Shown here: positions 26,302-34,266 of the stretch, one piece after another | How positions within the stretch are numbered: position 1 is the stretch's first letter | Layout of the letters: the number at the start of each line of letters is the position of its first letter | Assembly (NCBI RefSeq): GCF_004799345.1 | Contig: NZ_SSMC01000003.1 | Span: forward strand, 372,001 to 436,000 | Reading direction: 5' to 3' | Origin: Robertkochia marina | GTDB taxonomy: Bacteria; Bacteroidota; Bacteroidia; Flavobacteriales; Flavobacteriaceae | Length of the DNA: 64,000 nucleotides | Position numbers and translations under genes: made by a program | The notes under the pieces: generated by a model | The model's database searches: none | What the model was told of the DNA's origin: nothing | What the model saw: only the letters and a program-made list of their open reading frames with translations

Positions 26302-27318
26302 ATGAAAAAACTCAGCTGGTTACAAAAGGGAGTTTACCTTTTAAACATAGTGTTCGCCCTGGCCCTTGCCTTCGGTATGCTTATTCCCTATATCCCAATG
26401 GAGATATCTCCCAGGCTATCTATTTTCAGTCTCGGCGTTCCGGCCCTGGTGGTGGTTAACCTGCTGTTTGTGCTCTATTGGCTGATACGGTTTAAACGAC
26501 AATGGTGGTTGTCTTTTTTAGTCATGCTTATCGGATACTCCAGTGTTTTATCCCTGTATAAATTTGGCGGAACCACTACGGTGATCACCTCATCTGCTGT
26601 AAAGGTGATGACCTATAATGTGAGGATCTTCAATAAATACGGCTGGATACCTCAAGACGGTATCAAAGAGGGGATTCTTGAGATGGTGCGTGATGAAGAT
26701 CCGGATGTATTGTGTTTCCAGGAATTTCACCGGGATGAGGAAGGAAGTTTTTCGCAGTATCCTTACCGGTATGCTGAATATAAAGGAGGACAAACAGGTC
26801 AGGTGATCTTTTCGAGGTACCCCATCGTAGAGAAGGGTTCGCTTGATTTTCCGGATTCAGGAAATAATGCCATTTATGCCGATATTCAATTGAGAGATGA
26901 GGTGGTGAGGGTGTATAATCTCCATCTGCAATCATTTATGATCAACCCTGAAAAGGAAGAGATCTCTCAGGAAAACTCAAACCGGATCGCAAAGCGCATG
27001 GGAGCGGCATTCGCCAAACAAAAAGTACAGGCAGATATATTTGAAGCCCACCGTGATGGCAGTGAACATCCTGCAATTATATGTGGTGACCTGAACAATA
27101 CCCAGTTCTCTGCTATTTATAAGCAGATCCGAGGTGAGGCTACAGACACCTTTGAAGAAAAAGGTCAGGGAACCGGTAAAACCTATTATTTTAAATACTA
27201 TCCCCTTCGTATCGATTTTATTTTTGCCGATGCTTCTATGGAAGTGATTTCCCATAAAAATCGTTACGAACTTTTCTCTGATCATTTTCCGATCATATCT
27301 CAATTAAAAGTCCATTAA
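26302..27318 (+). CDS. Membrane-anchored endonuclease/exonuclease/phosphatase protein
   Basis: 338 residues with three N-terminal membrane helices (about 12-30, 40-58 and 66-83) and an EEP-fold domain facing the periplasm or outside (about 98-338). The family motifs are MTYNVRIF, DPDVLCFQEFH (catalytic Glu), CGDLNNTQFS, RIDFIF and SDHFPI (Asp-His pair). The fold serves DNases, phosphodiesterases and lipid phosphatases, so the substrate cannot be given. It follows the second rhomboid by 9 bp and overlaps the convergent DUF6122 gene by 15 bp. Confidence 0.9.
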   Translation: MKKLSWLQKGVYLLNIVFALALAFGMLIPYIPMEISPRLSIFSLGVPALVVVNLLFVLYWLIRFKRQWWLSFLVMLIGYSSVLSLYKFGGTTTVITSSAVKVMTYNVRIFNKYGWIPQDGIKEGILEMVRDEDPDVLCFQEFHRDEEGSFSQYPYRYAEYKGGQTGQVIFSRYPIVEKGSLDFPDSGNNAIYADIQLRDEVVRVYNLHLQSFMINPEKEEISQENSNRIAKRMGAAFAKQKVQADIFEAHRDGSEHPAIICGDLNNTQFSAIYKQIRGEATDTFEEKGQGTGKTYYFKYYPLRIDFIFADASMEVISHKNRYELFSDHFPIISQLKVH

Positions 27319-27627
27319 CAGGCAGTCTGCAGTGTCTGCCAGGATGTGGATAAGTAAGGCAAGGCCGGCTATTCTGGTTTGTTTTATTCCAAAAAGCAGG
27401 ATGTAGAGCGCGATAAAGGGCCATTGGTGCAGGGTGTGAAAACCTATAGAGCAGCGCCCGGTGTCAAATACAGGGTTGGCCCAAAGGTGGTCAATATCCA
27501 GTATAATACCGGACAGGAGTATCAGGGCAGCTGTTTTAAATGATCTGCGATACCATATCCATGCGATAAGAGGCGGTAGAGCAAAATGGATACCGTAATG
27601 AATAAAATGACGTATCAGGTCGTTCAT
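27304..27627 (-). CDS. DUF6122 family small membrane protein
   Basis: 107 residues with about three or four hydrophobic helices and conserved polar residues inside or near the membrane: RHFIHYGIHFALPP, ILDIDHLWANP, DTGRCSIGFHTLHQW and HILADTADCLLMDF. The repeated His/Asp pattern (DIDHLWA, FHTLH, HILAD) resembles metal-dependent membrane hydrolases of the YdjM/LexA-binding type, but this is only a resemblance. It starts at the last base of the WbqC-like gene and ends overlapping the EEP gene. Function unknown. Confidence 0.83.
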   Translation of the reverse strand: MNDLIRHFIHYGIHFALPPLIAWIWYRRSFKTAALILLSGIILDIDHLWANPVFDTGRCSIGFHTLHQWPFIALYILLFGIKQTRIAGLALLIHILADTADCLLMDF

Positions 27628-28244
27628 CAGATCTGCTGGCGTTCCAGGTAATTCAGAGTGTTTGGTCCTTCATTGAAAAGAAGGTCCAGAATGCTCAGGT
27701 TCGGAATATAACCGTGCTTTTCGCTGAATACCTGGGTGTATTCTTCAGGGATCAAATGGGCTTGTTTTTTGGCATTTGCCAGAGGGCGAAGGTCGTTATA
27801 TGCTTCGGGATTTTTTTCGTATTCAGAGGTAAATTCAAAAGCTATGTCCAGCTGTAAAATATCCGATATCAGAGCTGCTGACTCCAGGTTCATGTCATAA
27901 AGAGACTCATGCTTTTTGTGAAAAAAGGGGGCAATCTCATCCTCATAGAACTCGAAAAAGGGAGAGGTGCGATAGGAGGTTTGAATACTTTTCCAGTGCT
28001 GTTTCTTCCAGTCAAAATTATCTTCTATGATAACCGCCTTGTATTTTTGATGTCCTTCTGCGCCCCCCAGGTGTTTTACAGGAACTGACAGCATTTGTAT
28101 ACCGTTGGCACTGTAGATGTACATCCTGTTCCTGTAGGTTTGCTTTTGATAATTGTCTTCTTTTTCAAAAATAAAAGCGCCCTGTGCCATTATTGCAAAA
28201 TGGCTAATGTTAGGAAAGTATGTTGGATGCAGCAACGACTTCAT
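27627..28244 (-). CDS. WbqC-like family protein
   Basis: 205-residue cytosolic protein of the WbqC family. The start LLHPTYFPNISHFAIM followed by KQTYRNRMYIYSANGIQMLSVPVKH matches the family core, in which an N-terminal region binds a probable nucleotide or amino-sugar substrate; some members sit in O-antigen clusters and are proposed to be transferases. Here it sits between lepB and the DUF6122 gene in a conserved flavobacterial run rather than in a glycan cluster. It starts 10 bp after the lepB stop. Reaction not known. Confidence 0.88.
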   Translation of the reverse strand: MKSLLHPTYFPNISHFAIMAQGAFIFEKEDNYQKQTYRNRMYIYSANGIQMLSVPVKHLGGAEGHQKYKAVIIEDNFDWKKQHWKSIQTSYRTSPFFEFYEDEIAPFFHKKHESLYDMNLESAALISDILQLDIAFEFTSEYEKNPEAYNDLRPLANAKKQAHLIPEEYTQVFSEKHGYIPNLSILDLLFNEGPNTLNYLERQQI

Positions 28245-28254
28245 TGATCAGGCC

Positions 28255-29964
28255 TTATGTAGTTTTCTGTTTCTTTCTCTTGTTAAACTGCGACCAGCCA
28301 AAGTAAATGGCCAGTGCACCCAAAAAGTAGATCAGGTAGGATTGGGGTTTGCCTTCTCCACCAACAGTGGTGAACACGCGATCCCAGCGAACTTCCCAGT
28401 TCTTGAATCCCTGGGTAAAGTTCTCTATACTGAACCAGATAAAGACCGGTTTCCCAACAATGTGGTCGTAAGGTACAAAGCCCCAGTAACGACTGTCTTC
28501 AGAGCGATGCCTGTTGTCTCCCATCATCCAGTAATAGTCCTGGTTGAATGTGTAGGAGTCGGTAACCTCGCCATTGATGATCACCTGGCTTCCCTGTACA
28601 TCCAGGGTATTGCCTTCGTATTCTCGAATGATCTTTTTGTACAAAGGCAGGTTTTGGGTGGTAAGCTTGATGGTTTTACCTTTCTCAGGCATATAAATTG
28701 GCCCCATATTGTCGAGATTCCAGGTATATGCGGCATCGTTTGGGAAGAAGGATTCACTTACTACTTCCTTAGGCATTACATACCGAATAACACTGTCAAT
28801 GCCCGGTGTAGCTCTCAACTTTTCAGCACCTTCCAGGGTCAATGTAGCTTCCCTTTGGAAATTGGCGATCTCTTTAAGGCCCAGGCGGAAATTGCGAACC
28901 ACATCAATAGGGATGCCGTTCTTACCTGTCTGTAAATACCATCCGCCTTGTTGATCTCTTTCCGGTTGGGTAACCAGGTAAGGGTAAACGGCATTCAGCT
29001 GTTGCTGATTCAGGTTTTCGGCTATATAGATACGATTGAGTTCTCTTGCTCCTGCATCCATAAGGGCTTTTGAGGTTACGCCCTTAGAAGAGGTAACCCT
29101 GTAGGAGTACTGGGTCTTAGCACGGTCAGGAAGATTGGTCTTTTCTCCGTTTATATAAACGAACCCATCTCTGATCTCCAGGGTGTCTCCCGCAATGGCA
29201 ACACACCTTTTAACGTAATTGGATTTTTTGTCGATGGGCTTTCGGATGCGCTTATTGGTCTTTACAAAAAATTGCTCTACGGTATCTGCCGGCCAGCTGA
29301 AAACAACAATATCGTTGCGTTTTACGTCCTGGAAACCGGGAAGTCTGAAATAGGGGAGTTGTGGCTTTTTAAGGTACGACTTGGTTTTGGCTACGGGCAG
29401 GGTGTCATGCACCATAGGAAAGGCAACCGTTGTCATAGGTGTACGAGCGCCGTAGTGAAATTTTGATACAAAAAGAAAGTCACCCACCAGGAGGGTTTGC
29501 TCCAGAGATGAGGTAGGTATTACATAGGGTTGAATAAAATAGGTATGCACCAGGGTTGCTGCAACCACAGCGAACAATATAGAGCTCACCCACTCACCCA
29601 AGGCAGTTCTCGGCTGTAAAGAACGGTCTTCGATGTAATTTACATCCAGGGAGTAATTTACATAGTAAATATAAAACCCGAGGGTGGCCAGAACTAATAG
29701 CGTGTCTGCGGAGCTGTTACGGCCAAAGCTTCTAATGGTTTCTACCCAAACAACGGGGATCATAATGAGGTTGATGATGGGTAGGAATAACAGGATGACC
29801 CACCACCACGGTCTGCGAATGATCTTCATCAGAACAACGGCATTGTAAACCGGTATGATCGCTTCCCATGCTTGTCGGCCTGCTTTCTTGTACAATTTCC
29901 AGGTACCCAGGAAATGGATCACCTGAATAAGGAAGAAAACTATAAGCCACTGTATTGCTGTCAT
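28255..29964 (-). CDS. lepB: Signal peptidase I, large Bacteroidota type
   Basis: Removes Sec signal peptides at the outer face of the inner membrane. At 569 residues it is about twice the usual size: an N-terminal multi-helix region (about 5-22, 52-75, 87-103) precedes the anchoring helix (about 125-142), and the periplasmic domain contains a large insert (about 285-475). The catalytic Ser is S153 in IPTSSLEQTL and the Lys is K252 in YVKRCVAIAGD; box E reads MMGDNRHRSEDSRYWG. A hairpin lies in its leader. Part of the parA-to-DUF6122 run. Confidence 0.95.
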   Translation of the reverse strand: MTAIQWLIVFFLIQVIHFLGTWKLYKKAGRQAWEAIIPVYNAVVLMKIIRRPWWWVILLFLPIINLIMIPVVWVETIRSFGRNSSADTLLVLATLGFYIYYVNYSLDVNYIEDRSLQPRTALGEWVSSILFAVVAATLVHTYFIQPYVIPTSSLEQTLLVGDFLFVSKFHYGARTPMTTVAFPMVHDTLPVAKTKSYLKKPQLPYFRLPGFQDVKRNDIVVFSWPADTVEQFFVKTNKRIRKPIDKKSNYVKRCVAIAGDTLEIRDGFVYINGEKTNLPDRAKTQYSYRVTSSKGVTSKALMDAGARELNRIYIAENLNQQQLNAVYPYLVTQPERDQQGGWYLQTGKNGIPIDVVRNFRLGLKEIANFQREATLTLEGAEKLRATPGIDSVIRYVMPKEVVSESFFPNDAAYTWNLDNMGPIYMPEKGKTIKLTTQNLPLYKKIIREYEGNTLDVQGSQVIINGEVTDSYTFNQDYYWMMGDNRHRSEDSRYWGFVPYDHIVGKPVFIWFSIENFTQGFKNWEVRWDRVFTTVGGEGKPQSYLIYFLGALAIYFGWSQFNKRKKQKTT

Positions 29965-29983
29965 CGTAAGTTGTTTAGGTATT

Positions 29984-30002
29984 ATGCCGAGCTAGCCGGC
30001 AT
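29984..30002 (-). other. Hairpin in the lepB leader
   Basis: ATGCCG pairs with CGGCAT around a 7-base loop, about 20 nt upstream of the lepB ATG. It could act on lepB translation or be a remnant; no U-run follows. Confidence 0.4.
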
Positions 30003-30040
30003 TCGGTTATGTTCGGTAAAAATAAATGTTTTCTTTTAAT

Positions 30041-30062
30041 GGGAAGCCGAAGAGGCTTTCCC
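30041..30062 (-). terminator. Possible weak terminator after dapB
   Basis: On the minus strand GGGAAAGCC and GGCTTCCC can pair with one bulge around TCTTC, 11 bp after the dapB stop. The downstream sequence is A/T-rich without a clean U-run. Confidence 0.35.
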
Positions 30063-30072
30063 TAACAGAATT

Positions 30073-30768
30073 TTATAAGTTCAGCACATCTTTCATGCTG
30101 AAGACTCCTTCTTTATCCTTCAGCCACTCTGCGGCGATAACTGCCCCCAGCCCAAATCCTTCCCGGTTGTGAGCAGTATGGGTAATATCGATACGGTCTA
30201 CCTGGCTTTCCCAGGTAATGGTATGTGTGCCCGGCACCTCGCCTGTTCGTTTAGAGGTAATGGAGACTTCATTTTCTTTAGACTCTCCGAGTTTCCAGGA
30301 GGAATAAGCACTGTTTTCAATAATACCTTCGGCCAGTGTTATGGCAGTTCCGCTGGGCGCATCTAATTTGTGAATATGGTGAATCTCTTCCATACGTGCT
30401 TCGTAGGAAGGGGTTGATGCCATCATAGCGGCCAGCTTTTTGTTCAGTTCAAAGAAGAGGTTCACCCCCAGGCTAAAGTTGGAGGCGTAAATGAATGCGC
30501 CTTTATTCTTTTTACAGGCCTCAATGGCATCCGAATATTTTTCCAGCCAGCCGGTAGTGCCTGAAACCACCGGAGTATTGTTTTCAAAGCAATGGGTAAT
30601 ATTGGAAAAGGCGGCCTCAGGAATACTGAAATCGATGGCAACATCAGCTCCGTTGAGCTCCGGGTTGTCGTCTTTGCCTATTCGGGCCACTATTTCATGT
30701 CCTCGTTTTGTAGCAATGCCCTCGATCATTTTCCCCATTTTACCGTATCCAAAAAGTGCGATCTTCAT
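30073..30768 (-). CDS. dapB: 4-hydroxy-tetrahydrodipicolinate reductase
   Basis: NAD(P)H-dependent step of the diaminopimelate/lysine pathway. I start it at ATG 30768 (231 residues, MKIALFGYGKMGK); a TTG two codons earlier is also in frame. The Rossmann glycine motif FGYGKMGK is at 6-13, DVAIDFSIPE marks the cofactor edge, and the catalytic region is HHIHKLDAPSGTA. At 231 residues it is at the short end of the family, as in other Bacteroidota. It lies between the DUF5683 gene and lepB. The diaminopimelate product feeds peptidoglycan. Confidence 0.96.
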   Translation of the reverse strand: MKIALFGYGKMGKMIEGIATKRGHEIVARIGKDDNPELNGADVAIDFSIPEAAFSNITHCFENNTPVVSGTTGWLEKYSDAIEACKKNKGAFIYASNFSLGVNLFFELNKKLAAMMASTPSYEARMEEIHHIHKLDAPSGTAITLAEGIIENSAYSSWKLGESKENEVSITSKRTGEVPGTHTITWESQVDRIDITHTAHNREGFGLGAVIAAEWLKDKEGVFSMKDVLNL

Positions 30769-30801
30769 AGTCAATTTATTTTTTGCTCATCATGGCCCTG
30801 T

Positions 30802-31473
30802 TCAGAAGGTGAAATTTAAGGTGAGTCCGAAATTGGTGTTGAAAGTGGTTTGGTCTTGCTCGATATAAGGTTTAAAGCTGAGGTCTTCGTTCACGTTGTA
30901 TTGTTTCAGGTGGGCTTCTACGTTGGCATCAATAATATTTAAAGCATACAAGCCAACCGTAATGAGCAGAGACAGGTCTCTGTTTCTCTGGTAGAACTCC
31001 TGGGCGTTTCTCAAGGCTTCATCACTCACATCAGGACTTCCGGGTATGATGCCGCTGTTATTGATGTCGTAGAACTCATCGTTTTGAAAACCTGCCAACC
31101 TGCTTTTGTAGGCATCCCGGTAACGATTGTATTCATTGGTGTTATTTATGTAAAAGTACATACCGGTTCCGATAGCTCCATAAACCAGGGGTACTTTCCA
31201 GTAACTTCTGTTGTAGATCTGTCCGAGACCCGGTAAGATGGCAGAATAGAATGCAGCCTTTGCCGGAGCCAGTGGATTGATCTCCCGGTTCAGACGAATG
31301 CTGTCTTTGCGTTGTTTGCGAACTGCTTTACGCTGCTGTCTTTTAGAAAGGGTGTCAGTAACAACTTGTTCTGAAGGCGTGACAGAAGGAGTCTCCTGTG
31401 CCGAGCATACCAATGTGCCTGTGCAATACAAGAAAAGACAGGTGAGAAAAACCGTTAAATTTTTCAAACGCAC
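30802..31473 (-). CDS. DUF5683 family exported protein
   Basis: 223-residue protein with an N-terminal signal sequence (cleavage around VCSAQE) and a DUF5683 domain: AFYSAILPGLGQIYNRSYWK, then a hydrophobic pair (LVYGAIGTGMYFYIN, LLITVGLYALNIIDA). The C-terminal end finishes in an amphipathic strand ending in F (GLTLNFTF), typical of outer-membrane-associated proteins. The start is GTG overlapping the parB stop (TAGTG); a TTG two codons later (MKNLTVFL) is an alternative. It follows parB directly in a conserved order. Function unknown. Confidence 0.85.
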   Translation of the reverse strand: MRLKNLTVFLTCLFLYCTGTLVCSAQETPSVTPSEQVVTDTLSKRQQRKAVRKQRKDSIRLNREINPLAPAKAAFYSAILPGLGQIYNRSYWKVPLVYGAIGTGMYFYINNTNEYNRYRDAYKSRLAGFQNDEFYDINNSGIIPGSPDVSDEALRNAQEFYQRNRDLSLLITVGLYALNIIDANVEAHLKQYNVNEDLSFKPYIEQDQTTFNTNFGLTLNFTF

Positions 31474-32375
31474 TACTTAAGGAGTTTGGCAAGACGTAAA
31501 AAGTCTTCCTTCGAATGAAATGGGATAATGAGTTTTCCCTTCCCGTTTTTGGCAACTTTTACGTCTACTTTAGACGATAAATATTCTGTTAGGCCTTCCA
31601 GGTTGTTTGAGACGTATTCGGGAACTTCGGGGGTGGCAGCCGGTTTTTTGCTATCCCCGGTTTCTTTCTTAAGTTGATAATCTCTTACCAGCTTTTCGGT
31701 TTCTCTAACCGATAGTGAATTCGAGATGATCTTTTCGTAGATCTGTATCTGATCTTGTTTGTCTTCGATATTGATCAATGCCCGGCCATGTCCCATACTC
31801 ACAAAACCATCTCGCATACCCGTTTGAATAATAGGGTCAAGTTTAAGTAGTCTGAGGTAATTGGTAATGGTAGAACGCTTTTTACCAACACGGTCACTCA
31901 GCTTTTCCTGGGTGATCTCGATCTCGTCGAGTAAACGTTGGTAAGAAAGAGCCACTTCAATAGGGTCCAGATCCTGACGTTGAATGTTCTCCACTAACGC
32001 CATTTCCAGCGACTCCTGGTCGTTTGCGATCCTGATATAGGCAGGAACGGTCTTTAACCCGGCGATCTTAGATGCGCGAAGTCGACGCTCCCCCGATACC
32101 AGCTGGTATTTATTAAAGTCGATCTTACGAACGGTAATAGGCTGTATAACCCCAAGTTCCTTAATAGAAACGGCAAGCTCCTGCAGGGTCTCTTCGTTGA
32201 AGTTTGTACGTGGCTGAAAAGGGTTTACCTCAATGGTGTCCAATTCCAGTTCTACGATGTTTCCAACTACCTGATCGGCATTCTTATCTTCCGCCGATTG
32301 AATATCATTTTCCGGGTCCTTTAAAAGGGCCGAAAGTCCTCTTCCTAAAGCTTGTTTCTTGGTTGCCTTTGCCAT
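31473..32375 (-). CDS. parB: Chromosome-partitioning protein ParB
   Basis: CTP-dependent DNA clamp that loads at parS and spreads to guide chromosome segregation. The 300 residues carry the N-terminal GRGLSALL, the ParB/Srx CTP-binding domain with QPRTNFNEETLQELAVSI and LVSGERRLRASKIAG, the MALVENIQRQDLDPIEVA box, a helix-turn-helix (TQEKLSDRVGKKRSTITNYL), and a C-terminal dimerisation segment. It is 3 bp after parA. No parS 16-mer was recognised in the window. Confidence 0.97.
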   Translation of the reverse strand: MAKATKKQALGRGLSALLKDPENDIQSAEDKNADQVVGNIVELELDTIEVNPFQPRTNFNEETLQELAVSIKELGVIQPITVRKIDFNKYQLVSGERRLRASKIAGLKTVPAYIRIANDQESLEMALVENIQRQDLDPIEVALSYQRLLDEIEITQEKLSDRVGKKRSTITNYLRLLKLDPIIQTGMRDGFVSMGHGRALINIEDKQDQIQIYEKIISNSLSVRETEKLVRDYQLKKETGDSKKPAATPEVPEYVSNNLEGLTEYLSSKVDVKVAKNGKGKLIIPFHSKEDFLRLAKLLK

Positions 32376-32378
32376 GAA

Positions 32379-33152
32379 TTATACCGCTTGCTTGTTCTTC
32401 TCAATTATTTCGTGGGCCAAATTTAGATAATTTGTAGCTCCTTTACTGGTCGCATCGTAATTTATTATGGTTTCCCCATAACTCGGTGCTTCACTCAAAC
32501 GAACGTTTCTCTGAATGATGGTGTTGAATACCATATCGCTGAAGTGCTTTTGAACTTCTTCGACCACCTGATTCGATAAACGCAGGCGGGAATCGTACAT
32601 GGTTAGCAGCATTCCTTCGATGTCGAGATTTGGATTGTGGATCTTTTGAACACTCTTAATAGTGTTGAGCAGTTTTCCGAGTCCTTCAAGAGCAAAGTAT
32701 TCGCACTGAATAGGAATGATAACCGAATCAGACGCCGTAAGGGCATTCAGGGTTAACAATCCTAATGATGGCGCACAGTCAATAAGAATATAGTCGTAAT
32801 TGTCTCTGACCTCAGCAATGGCTTTTCTGAGCATATACTCTCGTTCATCCTGGTCTACAAGTTCGATCTCAATAGCCACCAGGTCAATATGTGCCGGGAT
32901 CAGGTCTACATTTGGTGATTCTGTTTTAATAATGGTGTCGGCTACAGGCAAGGAGTGCTCGAGTACCTGATAAGATCCGTGTTCTACGGCCTCTACATCA
33001 ATCCCGAGTCCGGAGGTGGCATTCGCCTGAGGATCTGCATCAATAAGCAGCACCTTCTTTTCAAGAACTCCAAGCGAAGCTGCGAGGTTAACCGAGGTGG
33101 TGGTTTTACCCACGCCCCCCTTCTGATTTGCGACAGCAATAATTTTACCCAT
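32379..33152 (-). CDS. parA: Chromosome-partitioning ATPase ParA (Soj)
   Basis: Walker-type ATPase partnered with ParB; ATP-bound dimers coat the nucleoid and are released by ParB. The 257 residues begin MGKIIAVANQKGGVGKTTTS, with the deviant Walker A KGGVGKTT near 11-18, the A' motif (LLIDADPQANAT) and Walker B (YILIDCAPSLGLL). The short N-terminus without a DNA-binding domain marks a chromosomal Soj-type protein rather than a plasmid type Ia ParA. First gene of the run ending with the DUF6122 gene. Confidence 0.97.
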   Translation of the reverse strand: MGKIIAVANQKGGVGKTTTSVNLAASLGVLEKKVLLIDADPQANATSGLGIDVEAVEHGSYQVLEHSLPVADTIIKTESPNVDLIPAHIDLVAIEIELVDQDEREYMLRKAIAEVRDNYDYILIDCAPSLGLLTLNALTASDSVIIPIQCEYFALEGLGKLLNTIKSVQKIHNPNLDIEGMLLTMYDSRLRLSNQVVEEVQKHFSDMVFNTIIQRNVRLSEAPSYGETIINYDATSKGATNYLNLAHEIIEKNKQAV

Positions 33153-33259
33153 AACAATAAATAGATATTACCTCGTAAAAATACGATTATTTGTCAGTAT
33201 TAAAAATGAATTTTTTTAACAACGGGCCTCTCTTTGCCGGTAACTGAAAGGGATGTGAA

Positions 33260-33316
33260 ACCTATCCCTCTGAGCCCTATTGGGTTGCCAAACAAGGCGA
33301 TTTAAAAGGGATAGGT
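33260..33316. repeat. Inverted repeat upstream of parA
   Basis: ACCTATCCCT (33260-33269) and AGGGATAGGT (33307-33316) are perfect 10-base arms 37 bp apart, in the 207-bp gap between the SDR stop and parA. It could be a regulatory or structural element, or a long hairpin ending the SDR transcript. Confidence 0.45.
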
Positions 33317-33359
33317 GTTGTTAATAACTTAATCAGGACGGTTATACACAGAAAGGGGT

Positions 33360-34241
33360 TTATTTCCCTTTTTTAGCCCTGATCATGGCCTCCAGCATGT
33401 CCCACATTTCTTCAGGGATAGCCTCCAGCAGGTTGAATTGTCCGGCACCTTTCAGCCACTCACCGCCGTCTATGGTAATGACCTCTCCATTGAGATAGGC
33501 ACTGAAGTCTGATACCAGGTAGGCCGCCAGGTTAGCCAGCTCCTGATGATCTCCTACCCGCTTGAGGGGTACTTTTTTGGCCAGATCGAATTTTTCTTTG
33601 AGTTCGCCCGGTAAGAGTCGGTCCCAGGCTCCTTTGGTAGGGAAAGGTCCGGGGGCAATTGCATTGAATCGCATCCCGTATTTTGCCCATTCAACGGCAA
33701 GGCTCCTTGTCATGGCCAGAACACCGGCTTTGGCGGTAGCGGAAGGAACCACATAGGCTGAGCCTGTCCAGGCATAGGTGGTAACAATATTGAGTACACT
33801 TGTATTTTTCTGCCCCGTGTCTATCCAGTGTTTTCCGAAGGCCAGAGTACAGTTCTTGGTTCCTTTCAGTACAATATCAATAATGGTGTCAAAGGCATTG
33901 GCAGAAAGTCGTTCGGTGGGAGAGATGAAGTTTCCGGCAGCGTTGTTGAGCAATACGTCTACCTGTCCGAATTTCTCAATAACGCGGTCACGCATGGCTT
34001 CTACCTGGTCATAATGACGTACATCGCATTGCACGGCAAAACATTCTCCTCCGGTTTCTTCGGTAAGTTCAGCGGCGGTTTTTTCCAGCTTCTCCAAACT
34101 TCTTGAGGTGATGGCTACCCGGGCCCCCAGTTCCAGGAAATAACGGGTCATGGATTTTCCAAGTCCGCTACCACCCCCGGTAACCACTATGGTTTTGCCC
34201 TTTAAGGCGTCATCTCTTAACATTTTTTCTTTAAGGTTCAT
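33360..34241 (-). CDS. Short-chain dehydrogenase/reductase (2,4-dienoyl-CoA reductase-like)
   Basis: NAD(P)-dependent oxidoreductase of 293 residues. The cofactor motif TGGGSGLGKSM lies near 21-31 (TGxxxGxG), NNAAGN near 98-103, and the C-terminal IDGGEWLKGAGQFN is typical of the classical SDR subgroup that includes peroxisomal-type 2,4-dienoyl-CoA reductases. The usual Tyr of the YxxxK motif appears shifted, with SATAKAGVLAMTRSLAVEW in that region, as in dienoyl-CoA reductases that lack the Tyr. It follows methylmalonyl-CoA mutase by 25 bp, which suggests a role in fatty-acid or branched-chain breakdown. Substrate inferred. Confidence 0.85.
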   Translation of the reverse strand: MNLKEKMLRDDALKGKTIVVTGGGSGLGKSMTRYFLELGARVAITSRSLEKLEKTAAELTEETGGECFAVQCDVRHYDQVEAMRDRVIEKFGQVDVLLNNAAGNFISPTERLSANAFDTIIDIVLKGTKNCTLAFGKHWIDTGQKNTSVLNIVTTYAWTGSAYVVPSATAKAGVLAMTRSLAVEWAKYGMRFNAIAPGPFPTKGAWDRLLPGELKEKFDLAKKVPLKRVGDHQELANLAAYLVSDFSAYLNGEVITIDGGEWLKGAGQFNLLEAIPEEMWDMLEAMIRAKKGK

Positions 34242-34266
34242 ATCAGGTTGTTTTGTTTGTTAATGT

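Noticed and set aside
32379-33359. parS site near parAB
   Set aside because: No 16-bp TGTTNCACGTGNAACA-like palindrome was found there; CACGTG elsewhere in the window (for example 52173 and 25345) lies in genes and lacks the flanks.
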